Shown piece after piece: positions 56,062-64,000 of a stretch of DNA of 64,000 nucleotides. The stretch spans positions 82,392 to 146,391 of the forward strand of contig JAHHIB010000006.1 in assembly GCA_019359075.1 (NCBI GenBank), given 5' to 3'. Within the stretch, counting starts at the first letter, position 1, and each line of letters starts with the position of its first letter. Below the pieces are notes generated by a model. The model was not told where the DNA came from. It ran no database searches and saw only the letters and a list, made by a program, of their open reading frames with translations. Position numbers and translations under genes: made by a program. Source of the DNA: Kalymmatonema hyalinum WJT4-NPBG1 (GTDB lineage: Bacteria; Cyanobacteriota; Cyanobacteriia; Cyanobacteriales; Nostocaceae).

Positions 56062-59000
56062 TTAGTACCCAGTAATCCGAATGCCTGTATCAACATCTCG
56101 AAGAGACAATAACAGACGGAAATCGTCAGCGATATCATCTTTTGTCAAACCATTGGTAACAAGATTATTTTCATTTGGGTCTTGTACAATGCGTTCAATT
56201 TGAGACAAAAAAGCATCTGCTACCAAGTTCAAGGGTGTGTTAAAAACTTCTCCCTCTGGCAAAGCATTAGGGTTAATGGTATTGGGAATTTTACTAACAA
56301 CAGTCTTAATATCAATCGGTGCTCGCCCTTTTCCGGTACCATGAATTAGCTCGCGCAATTTATCAAGTTTATCTATTTGTGCTAAATCAATAACCTGATT
56401 TGCTGGTCGCGCTGCAGGACCATCAATATGAAGCAATCGTCCAAGCAGTAAACCAAAAGCTGTTCGATAAAGAGCATTGTGAGCAAAGCGGTCAATGGGG
56501 ACAGCTTCCACCATCTGATCTAAGTATTCGTGCGCTTTCACAAAATAGTCAAAAATAGCTCGTTCACGAGCGCGTTGTGGTCGAAATAAAATAAATACTA
56601 AACCTGGAACAGTTCTGCCAGCACGACTTGATGCCTGAATGTATTCTGCTGTTGTACTGGGCCATCCGTAAAACAACATTAAATTAAGTCGGTCAATATC
56701 AACCCCGTGAGAAATCAAACTGGTTGCTACCACATCTCTTAGCCGTTCTGAGCTATTTGGATTCAAATCTTTTTGCGGTGTCTCCATCCGTTTTAAGACT
56801 TCTTTAACCACCTCAATCCCATCATCTCCAGAAAGAGTAATTGCTTCTGGAAGCATAGCATTGGCTTGGGTTTCTCCAAATTTATCTCGCAATTCAGCCT
56901 TTACTTGTTCATTAATGGAGCGTCGAATATCAGAACCATCATTTTTCGAGTTTACATAAGTACAGCAAAGGTCATGCTCATCTACTAATTTTAGAAATTC
57001 CTTATCAGTTAAAGAACTAAGTCCATACTCAACCTTATATTTTGCAGGATTGTTACGAATAATTTCTAACTCAGTTCGTAGGGCTGAAATTAAAGCCATT
57101 GCTGCATCAAGGGGATTAGCCGCTGTAGGACGTAACCCCACAAAACCTCTAGTTACATATCGGCTATGCTGGTTTGCATAGAAACTACGTCCCTCAGCAG
57201 GTCCTCGCACTGGAAATTGAGAAAGTTCTCGCCAGTAAAGATGTCTAGTTTGTTGCTCTGCCCCCTCAATGGTAGCAGTTGCAGCCAAAACCTTTGGACG
57301 TATTGCCCCCCGTTCTTCGTGAATAGAATCAATCAAAGCTTCGTAGTGACCATCAAAAGTTCCTAATTCTTCGCGTAGTAAGTGTAATTCGTCCTGAAAA
57401 ATCAGAGGGATGCCAGGATCAACAGGTGCGCTGGAGAGATGTTTCAATTCTCGTCGAGTACATCCACCAACCGAATCCTGTTTGTGGCAGGTGTTATTTG
57501 CTACAAAACCATGTACAGAACATATATCTGAGACACCACCAAACAAAGTGCGGCTAGCAGGACGAAATGTTATATTGGCAATTTTGTCAAGAGTTCCTAC
57601 CAGTAGAGTTGGCAGTCGGCTGTAAATATCTTCATCAACAATGTAGAGTGGAATTTCCCGACCACAAGCATTTTGAGGTAAAGGTTTATTTAGAGAACCG
57701 CAACGATGCCGAAGTTCTTTTGTTAGTGGTTCGATAAAAGTGTGAACTTCCTCTAATCCGCAGTAGGGGCAGCGCATTACCATGCGATACTGCTGGATTG
57801 AGTTGGGAACGTATTGTCCTACATCCGCCAAACTTAGGTATTTAGGAAGCTTTGTTATGCCTGCATTTTGCATTTCCTTTTTAGCTTGTCCTATGTATTT
57901 TCCGAGTTCATCGGGAACAGACTTCAGAGAATTTGGACTGTTATCTCGACCGCCGTAATAACCTACTGTGAACTCAGCAGTATTGGCTAAATCGGGTTGC
58001 TGTTTTCTGACTTCATCTGCAACAACAAGAGTATCCAGAAAACGTTGCAATTGCTGGTAAGTGAGCAAGCGTAGGGGATAGCGCAACCAAGCGACTACGC
58101 CCCAATCCCGACTCCGCAGGCGGTCAAAAAATGCTTGAGTAAGGATTATTCCCATCACAGCTTCAGATTTACCACCACCAGTTGGGAAATGAACTACAGC
58201 AGCATGGTCAATCTGTGCCAAGGGATTTTTGGCGAAATCTTCAGTCCATTTTCGTGCTGCTAGGGCTACAAGATTAGAAACAATGTAAACAATTTGAAAA
58301 GGTCGCCAGTTTTCATAAGTTGCTTTTTTACGTTGCTCGCGCTTTTCATCAATCTTGACAAATGTCTGGTTCATCAAATTAAAAGCCCGTCGAAGCATGG
58401 CATATTTTGGATTCGATAAAACCTGAATACCTAACTCAAAGCGCTGAATTTCTTGCTTAAAATTCTCTAAATCGGCTTGAGCTTCAGCGTTATGCTGATT
58501 TCCCCCTATTTGTGGATGTTTCTGATTAATTAATGCTTGCCAATTATCTCGATATTCTCCCATTTTTTGCAAAATGGATTGGAGTATTTGAAGGTCAGCA
58601 TCTCCATCATTGGTCGCCAAATTTTTAAAAGAAGCTTTAATACCAGCAGTATAAAGTCTCTTTTGCCAATAAATGGGTAAAAACTCAGTCCAGATACGAA
58701 CAAAGCCCTGATTCTCATCAAATTGTGGTGTACAGTTAATTCCTTGAGCAGGAACGGTTGAGTCCACTTGGTAAGATATTTTAAATCGAGATAGTTCTAT
58801 CGGCTGCCACTTTTCTTGTGGTAATTTAATTTCCAGGTAAGCTCCAAATAAACCTGTATCTCTTGGGTCACCAAAAATAGCTATCTGGTCACTCTTGTTT
58901 CTCAAAAATAGACGTAGCCTCGTTTGTCCCCCTAAAGTTCGTTTTTGTGCTTCAACTGTAACCTTAAAATTAACAGGAGAAACTTGACCTAACGGAATAT

Positions 59001-59688
59001 CACTGTCGGCAGTGGTATTGTGATTTTTACCTTTATTTTTTTTGTTAGCAATCCGCTTACGTAGTTCAGCTTGTAATTCTTTATAATTTTTATCTTGAGC
59101 TAAGATAAATTCGGGTCCTGTCAAATCATCAATTATTGGATTAAGTCCTAGCAGCCAAGATTGTGAATCTGCTTGATGTATTTCAATTATCTTTATTAGT
59201 TGGTCTGTAATATCCTGATTGAGTTTAGTAAGAGTAGGAGAACCATCGCCGAATAAATCCTGAATGATAGAACTGATAGAAGCACTTATATCAAAGCGTT
59301 GCCACATTGGTCTTAATGACCGATCCGCAGCTTTACTTAAATCAAGTTTAGGCAGGAAAACACTAAAGCGAATTTTTAACTCTACAGGTAACTGCTTTTG
59401 CTCCCAATCTGTAGCTAAGTTAATTACTAAACCACAATTACTAGGACGGAAAGTATTCTGTTGTTGGCTACTTACTGATGAAACTGCTGGTAATGGTGAG
59501 AGATAACCAGTTGGCATCAAACGTCGAGGTTCAGTTGAGCCTGTAATAACACTCCGATGGTCAGATGTTCCTGTTATGTGACCGTGTATACGTCGATAAA
59601 AATTTTCAACAAATTGCAAATGTTGTTCTTGTCTTTGAGAATCAGATACATTCAAACCTGTATCACTGAGAATATCTTCTGGCTTCAT
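56062..59688 (-). CDS. drmA: DISARM helicase DrmA
   Basis: The 1208-residue protein is a large SF2-type helicase. Walker A is FPTGGGKSEA (near residue 500), the DExH-like motif is IFQDELHLL (near 764), motif V region is ATSLISHGVDIDRLN and motif VI is QASSRAGRT (near 1021). A CPYCGLEEVH Cys pair near 640 suggests a zinc site between lobes. DrmA binds DNA and blocks phage together with DrmB. An AGGAG site precedes the ATG, 16 bases after the drmE stop. Confidence 0.88.
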   Translation of the reverse strand: MKPEDILSDTGLNVSDSQRQEQHLQFVENFYRRIHGHITGTSDHRSVITGSTEPRRLMPTGYLSPLPAVSSVSSQQQNTFRPSNCGLVINLATDWEQKQLPVELKIRFSVFLPKLDLSKAADRSLRPMWQRFDISASISSIIQDLFGDGSPTLTKLNQDITDQLIKIIEIHQADSQSWLLGLNPIIDDLTGPEFILAQDKNYKELQAELRKRIANKKNKGKNHNTTADSDIPLGQVSPVNFKVTVEAQKRTLGGQTRLRLFLRNKSDQIAIFGDPRDTGLFGAYLEIKLPQEKWQPIELSRFKISYQVDSTVPAQGINCTPQFDENQGFVRIWTEFLPIYWQKRLYTAGIKASFKNLATNDGDADLQILQSILQKMGEYRDNWQALINQKHPQIGGNQHNAEAQADLENFKQEIQRFELGIQVLSNPKYAMLRRAFNLMNQTFVKIDEKREQRKKATYENWRPFQIVYIVSNLVALAARKWTEDFAKNPLAQIDHAAVVHFPTGGGKSEAVMGIILTQAFFDRLRSRDWGVVAWLRYPLRLLTYQQLQRFLDTLVVADEVRKQQPDLANTAEFTVGYYGGRDNSPNSLKSVPDELGKYIGQAKKEMQNAGITKLPKYLSLADVGQYVPNSIQQYRMVMRCPYCGLEEVHTFIEPLTKELRHRCGSLNKPLPQNACGREIPLYIVDEDIYSRLPTLLVGTLDKIANITFRPASRTLFGGVSDICSVHGFVANNTCHKQDSVGGCTRRELKHLSSAPVDPGIPLIFQDELHLLREELGTFDGHYEALIDSIHEERGAIRPKVLAATATIEGAEQQTRHLYWRELSQFPVRGPAEGRSFYANQHSRYVTRGFVGLRPTAANPLDAAMALISALRTELEIIRNNPAKYKVEYGLSSLTDKEFLKLVDEHDLCCTYVNSKNDGSDIRRSINEQVKAELRDKFGETQANAMLPEAITLSGDDGIEVVKEVLKRMETPQKDLNPNSSERLRDVVATSLISHGVDIDRLNLMLFYGWPSTTAEYIQASSRAGRTVPGLVFILFRPQRARERAIFDYFVKAHEYLDQMVEAVPIDRFAHNALYRTAFGLLLGRLLHIDGPAARPANQVIDLAQIDKLDKLRELIHGTGKGRAPIDIKTVVSKIPNTINPNALPEGEVFNTPLNLVADAFLSQIERIVQDPNENNLVTNGLTKDDIADDFRLLLSLRDVDTGIRITGY

Positions 59689-59704
59689 AAATTACTCCTG
59701 CACC

Positions 59705-62263
59705 TTATCTAAAAAGTCGATTTATTGGATACTCAGGTTTTTGACGAATCATTTGAGGTTTAGACTTTACTTTTAACACCAACATGGCATCTCGCAATTC
59801 ACTAACAGTTATAAAAACTTGTTCGTATTGAAAGACAATTTCATCTGATTTCCTCTCCTTCCATCCCTCTTGAGCGCAAGCAGATATAACTTGACCAAGT
59901 TGTCTACGCTTAATTCTCAGGTCATTAGCCTTTAGCCAAAATTCTTCAAACCCTGAACGAGCTAGAGGTGGTAAAAACCAAAAGAAATGCTCTTGTTCAC
60001 GAGGTAAACTGAGGAGGTCATCACCATTTATCCAGTTATACTGAATTGTTTCTTCACTAATAGGTAAACCTGTGTCAGAAAAAATTTGTCGGCATACACT
60101 TTGCAAATTTAACTTTTTAACCTGCTGCTTTACTAGTTCACGCCATGCATCTAAGTGTACGCGGTAGAGATAGTTAACTTTGGTATCTTCTAGTAAACCA
60201 GCCTTCTGAGCAAATAACTGATCGCGGGTCATGCCATCAAATAAAACCACTTTTGTCTCAGCAGTTATTTCTTTGACTGCAACAATTTGAGCTTTTTTAC
60301 CTAATAGCACTAAGAAATCACTACTTGGTGCTACTCTCATTTTTAATTCACGCTCAAACTCAACTAAATAATGAGACTCTAAATTCTTTAAAATATAATT
60401 TGATAAACCAGAATCTAGATGACTTATATTCAAGTTAGTAAAACTTTCCTCAAGTTTTGATAAATTAACACTTTTAGCTAACTTGGCTTTTCCGATATCC
60501 ACCACTTGTACTGACGTATAGTGAGGACTAAAGCCATAACGTCCTACTTCTTTTTGTTCAGTTAATGTCTGCCAGGTTTTATAATGCCACTCTCTAGCAT
60601 TTACTTCTAGATTACTCCACCACCGTTCTGCGCGCTTAGATAGGACTGACCATAGTAAAACATCAATATGGTCAAAGAAGGTTGTTTGTAAAATATCACG
60701 GTAGCAAGTCTTTGGCTGACCTATCACTATCAGTTTTTTGCCACCCAAACCTCGAATCTGGCTAAAAGGTAAAATTTGGGGCAATGATGAAGGGCTGGTA
60801 TTTCCCATTAAAAATTGTTCTAAGGCATTGGCTCGTTCTGCATCTTCTACGACAACAACAGTTTCTCTATTAGATGCTTTAACGATTTCTATAAAAGGAT
60901 TAGGGTTAAGTTTTTGTAATCTCAGTGTTAGAGAGCTTAGAATATTGTATATAGTTATCGCCTTGTCATCTCCAGATTTATGAGCAGCAATTTGTAAGCG
61001 CTTAAGTAAGCTTTCAAGAAATTGTCCCCAAAGCATATGAAAAGGTAACACTGGAGCCGAGAGATGCCGCCAAATTTCCCATCCTGTTACCCCAATTAAC
61101 CTCAATTGAGGCTGTTTTGCTAAATCAAGCAGTAAAGTTGATGATTCTTGAAATAAATCCGCAACTTTTTCTTCATCTTCTGTGTCAAAGTTAAACGTTT
61201 TAATAGTTACTTGTGCTTCTATTAAGGAGCGACGTTTTTTTTCAATCAGTAAAGAACTTTTTTCAATAGGATGAAGTATTCCTTTATTAGGAAAAAGATT
61301 TCGTTCTTCTGTATAAGAACGCAGAGCGAAGAAGTCAACGGGCCAAAGTAAAATTCCCCAAGGCTGCTTTTTCTCGTGGTATTCAATGTCTCTCATCGCC
61401 CAAGGAGGAACAATACCCACCATAGGAATTTGTTTTTGTCTACAAAGGCTCGCTAACTTAAATGCTTCAGTTCCATAACTAGATGGAGATGGGTAAGTTT
61501 GTCCTGATGGGTCATCCATTACAACCAGAGAGCAATATTGAGACTCCTTAAATAACTCAACAGCTTCTGAAAGCGATCGCACCATAACAACTCTCAAGCG
61601 TTGACTTTGGGATGATTCCTCAAATTTATAAGCAGGTAAACAAGCAATTTTCTCACTTAGAGCGCAATGAGTATCTTCCCTTTCTATGAGATTAAATGCC
61701 CTTGTTGTCCTTAAATTGGAGATTTTACCATTATCTTGAGGTCGAATCCAAATAACAAAATCTTTAGCTGATATTGCATGATGAGTATGAGAAATATCTC
61801 TTTGTTCTCTAAAAAGATGTGCATAATAAATAATTAAGAGTATGCCTAGAGAAACAGGAGAAACAGGCAAACTAATAAATAGTTGGCGTTTTTTAGAAAT
61901 ATTTAGAGCAGATAAATAAGTTAGATCTTTTTCTAGTGTATGTATTTGTATTGAGTATCTATTTCTCTTTAAACATCCAAGTATTCGTTCAAACACTTGG
62001 TGCCTCACTTCTGAATGAAAACTTTCTCTGAAAATCTCTCCCCACGCTTCTTTTGTCGAACTTGGTTCCACTGAAGTTACATAGGCTTGAGTTTCATTTG
62101 GATAGCCGTCTTTAGATTGCTCTGCTGTTTTCTGCTGTTGGTGTCCATAACTTAAGTTTTCCGGAAGGGTTGCTGCCAAAGATGGTTTTACCGACGAAAT
62201 ACTTGTTACATCGAGACCAAAAGCTATATGAACAGCATCTAGTGATGATGGCTCTACTGGCAT
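59705..62263 (-). CDS. drmE: DISARM class 2 protein DrmE
   Basis: The 852-residue product lies between the methylase and drmA, exactly where class 2 DISARM operons carry drmE. Its family has no known catalytic motif. The first 75 residues are low-complexity. A helical middle region has membrane-like or buried hydrophobic stretches (FISLPVSPVSLGILLIIYYA) and CSLVVMDDPSGQ, which could be a nucleotide-fold remnant. The assignment rests on size and context more than on motifs. Confidence 0.7.
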   Translation of the reverse strand: MPVEPSSLDAVHIAFGLDVTSISSVKPSLAATLPENLSYGHQQQKTAEQSKDGYPNETQAYVTSVEPSSTKEAWGEIFRESFHSEVRHQVFERILGCLKRNRYSIQIHTLEKDLTYLSALNISKKRQLFISLPVSPVSLGILLIIYYAHLFREQRDISHTHHAISAKDFVIWIRPQDNGKISNLRTTRAFNLIEREDTHCALSEKIACLPAYKFEESSQSQRLRVVMVRSLSEAVELFKESQYCSLVVMDDPSGQTYPSPSSYGTEAFKLASLCRQKQIPMVGIVPPWAMRDIEYHEKKQPWGILLWPVDFFALRSYTEERNLFPNKGILHPIEKSSLLIEKKRRSLIEAQVTIKTFNFDTEDEEKVADLFQESSTLLLDLAKQPQLRLIGVTGWEIWRHLSAPVLPFHMLWGQFLESLLKRLQIAAHKSGDDKAITIYNILSSLTLRLQKLNPNPFIEIVKASNRETVVVVEDAERANALEQFLMGNTSPSSLPQILPFSQIRGLGGKKLIVIGQPKTCYRDILQTTFFDHIDVLLWSVLSKRAERWWSNLEVNAREWHYKTWQTLTEQKEVGRYGFSPHYTSVQVVDIGKAKLAKSVNLSKLEESFTNLNISHLDSGLSNYILKNLESHYLVEFERELKMRVAPSSDFLVLLGKKAQIVAVKEITAETKVVLFDGMTRDQLFAQKAGLLEDTKVNYLYRVHLDAWRELVKQQVKKLNLQSVCRQIFSDTGLPISEETIQYNWINGDDLLSLPREQEHFFWFLPPLARSGFEEFWLKANDLRIKRRQLGQVISACAQEGWKERKSDEIVFQYEQVFITVSELRDAMLVLKVKSKPQMIRQKPEYPINRLFR

Positions 62264-62491
62264 ACACCCTATCTTGTTTATAGCTTATTAAATACAAGAT
62301 ATCCACCTTTTCTAAGTATTTACCAGAGGTACTTTAAAAATTCACTAATGAAATTCACTGATTGCAGTCATACAATTAAGGAGTTGCTTAATCTGGGCTG
62401 CTTCAGCCTTACTTTTCTTCGAGTGATTAAATTTACAAAATTTTCACAAAGTAGTTCTGCAACTGAATGTCAATTTTAGTAACCCAGTTGA

Positions 62492-63697
62492 TTAACAATG
62501 GTCTAGCTGTCTAATCAATGATTCAGCGATCGCCTTAGCCAGTATAGGAGGTACAGCATTACCAATTGCTTGGACAACTGAACAGTACTCGTGTCCCAAC
62601 CGAAAATCGTCTGTAAAGCCCATTAATCGAGCCAACTCACGAGGAGTAAGGGTTCTTTCATACTGATAATGGTAGGCAAAATCTGCATGACCTTGCACTG
62701 TGGGGCTGTGACCTTCTGGAAGCAGCCGACGGTAAGCACTGTAGTGCCTGCGCCTCAGCTTACCACTGGTTGAATCATTAGGGATTTTATAAGTTAAGGG
62801 TTCAGGTAAATCTCTCCAGTTACCCCCAGGAATCACCGCTTTCAATCGCATTCTGGTCTCTGGTAATATACGTGGAACTGCATGACCATCAGTTTCCTGC
62901 AAATGCTGTCTTGCCCATTTTTGATAGGCACTTTGAGGAGGAGTTGAGTAAAAGCAATTATTGCCAGGAGTTTTAGTTTCCAAGATTGGCAGATCTGATA
63001 TTGCCTGCTCTACATTGACTAATTGCAGGTCATTTGGATTAACCAAACGCGCGAGCCAAGGTTCCTTAAGCTTTGGATAGTAAACTATTTTCCCGTTCTG
63101 CTCATCTCTTTGCCACCAAAAATGATAATGAGGAATATCCAATCCTTTTGGAATAATTGGAACCCGCCCCACATTACATCGAATACCCAATACAAACAAT
63201 CTGGTTCGTCGAGAAGGATTTCCAAAGTTTGCTGCTTCTACTACTGCATGGGCTACTCGATAGCTATTTCGTCCTTTCAATCTGCCCAGAAATCGCTGAA
63301 ACACTCTAGAATTTTCTAGCTGAGGTACATTTTCGTAAATAAAGGCAAGCGGGTTTAACTCACGTATAATATCAGCAAATTTGATTGCTAGCTGATTGTG
63401 CGGATCTGAATCTGTATCCTGACCATTACGAATTTGTGTGAAGCCTCGGCATGGACTACCACCAACAACTAAATCAACTCCACCATGAAATTGAATTTTT
63501 TCAAATAAATTTTTGATATTTGAAAGTTTAGAAAGGTCAAGATTTAATACTTGAGTATTGGGTAAGTTACGCTTGTAAAGAGCAAGTGCAGGCTCATAAT
63601 TATCTACTGCCCATAATGGTTCGATAACTCCTGTTCCCTTTAATCCCCAAGATAAACCACCCATTCCACAGAATAGGTCTAAAGCTTTCAGCACCAT
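62492..63697 (-). CDS. drmMII: DISARM cytosine-5 DNA methyltransferase DrmMII
   Basis: The chosen ATG (63695-63697) has AGGAGA 8 bases upstream; a TTG at 63733 is less likely. All m5C motifs are present: motif I DLFCGMGGLSWG, catalytic motif IV GGSPCRGF (Cys 83), motif VI YENVPQL, motif VIII RRTRLFVLG, and motifs IX-X LTPRELARLMGF with QAIGNAVP. In DISARM it marks host DNA as self. It is the first gene of the operon; a 228-base gap without a gene separates it from drmE. Confidence 0.9.
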   Translation of the reverse strand: MVLKALDLFCGMGGLSWGLKGTGVIEPLWAVDNYEPALALYKRNLPNTQVLNLDLSKLSNIKNLFEKIQFHGGVDLVVGGSPCRGFTQIRNGQDTDSDPHNQLAIKFADIIRELNPLAFIYENVPQLENSRVFQRFLGRLKGRNSYRVAHAVVEAANFGNPSRRTRLFVLGIRCNVGRVPIIPKGLDIPHYHFWWQRDEQNGKIVYYPKLKEPWLARLVNPNDLQLVNVEQAISDLPILETKTPGNNCFYSTPPQSAYQKWARQHLQETDGHAVPRILPETRMRLKAVIPGGNWRDLPEPLTYKIPNDSTSGKLRRRHYSAYRRLLPEGHSPTVQGHADFAYHYQYERTLTPRELARLMGFTDDFRLGHEYCSVVQAIGNAVPPILAKAIAESLIRQLDHC

Positions 63698-63885
63698 CAA
63701 ATTATCTCCTAAAAACTCAAATAATCTGTACAAATCAAATCAATTATTGAGACCTACTTGGGTCAGTTATATTTTGAGAGCGCAATTAACACATAGTTGG
63801 TAACCTCTTATCTCAAAAATGATTTACGCATTTTTGCTAGACTCGTTAAGCTAGGCAGTATCATAGCTTACTAAAGTGTCAACAA

Positions 63886-63906
63886 CCCAGGTCTAAAGAC
63901 GCTGGG
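63886..63906. other. hairpin resembling an IS200/IS605-type end
   Basis: CCCAG-GTCT-AA-AGAC-G-CTGGG forms a 9-bp stem with one bulged G and is followed by CTTCTAGCC. The stretch from 63734 to the window end has no gene. The GTCTAAAGAC/GGGCTTC pattern resembles ends of IS200/IS605 or TnpB-type elements I know from cyanobacteria, but no transposase is within view. Confidence 0.3.
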
Positions 63907-64000
63907 CTTCTAGCCTAAGTCCAAGGACAGTAGTTGACCCGACTAAGTACCTCGTGTACTACGTTATTGGCAAGTGTTCAAGTTCCTACCTACAGATGCG

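Noticed and set aside
1..64000. tRNA, rRNA or known riboswitches
   Set aside because: No cloverleaf, rRNA core or aptamer signature was noticed in intergenic stretches. A tRNAscan-SE and Rfam search would be needed to exclude them.

Overview
The window looks like a filamentous, probably heterocystous cyanobacterium (Nostocales-like). The support is many HIP1 octamers (GCGATCGC), small palindromic dispersed repeats, a heptameric tandem repeat, a PEP-CTERM protein, a group 2 sigma factor, a DUF3122 protein, an AMIN-domain TonB receptor and ISAzo13/IS630 debris. The sequence does not show whether it is chromosome or large plasmid. The type IV secretion genes and dense IS remnants suggest an accessory, mobile region.

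Layout. (1) Positions 3-14291, plus strand: a conjugative type IV secretion module. It has a VirB4-type ATPase cut by the window edge, VirB5/TrbJ-like, VirB6/TrbL-like, VirB8-like, VirB10-like and VirB9-like proteins, a VirD4-type coupling ATPase, and two large proteins I cannot name (529 and 837 aa). No relaxase is recognisable. (2) 14.3-23 kb: scattered single genes and broken genes. These are an Asp-box propeller, small secreted proteins, a DUF6398-pRiA4b ORF-3 protein, a PEP-CTERM protein, an unusual MOSC-alkyltransferase-like fusion, a sigma factor, a DUF3122 protein, two decayed coding fragments and an IS630 remnant. (3) 23-49.6 kb: a metallophore-type locus. On the minus strand, NRPS (ACP-A-PCP-Cy-A-MT-PCP), PKS (KS-AT-KR-ACP), NRPS (Cy-A-PCP-E) and an MFS exporter lie in collinear order. 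Divergent from them on the plus strand are a TonB-dependent receptor and a five-gene peptide/nickel-type ABC importer. Both Cy-linked A domains read as cysteine-activating, so the product should carry two thiazoline-type rings around one reduced ketide unit, one ring possibly C-methylated. Export by MFS and re-import by TonB plus ABC is the inferred circuit. Fur-like sites lie between the two divergent units.

(4) 49.6-53.9 kb: an insertion hot spot. It holds an SAP/Rho-N-like fragment followed by a strong hairpin, a MITE-like element, a frameshifted IS630 element, a frameshifted ISAzo13 element that itself carries a small dispersed repeat, and a divergent pair of small uncharacterised genes. 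(5) 54-63.7 kb, minus strand: a class 2 DISARM-like anti-phage operon (drmMII, drmE, drmA, drmB) with no visible drmC. The window ends in non-coding sequence with an IS-end-like hairpin.

The strongest candidates for an undescribed system are the thiazoline NRPS-PKS metallophore locus and the DISARM variant lacking its phospholipase D gene. The MOSC-alkyltransferase fusion is an odd single gene worth following.
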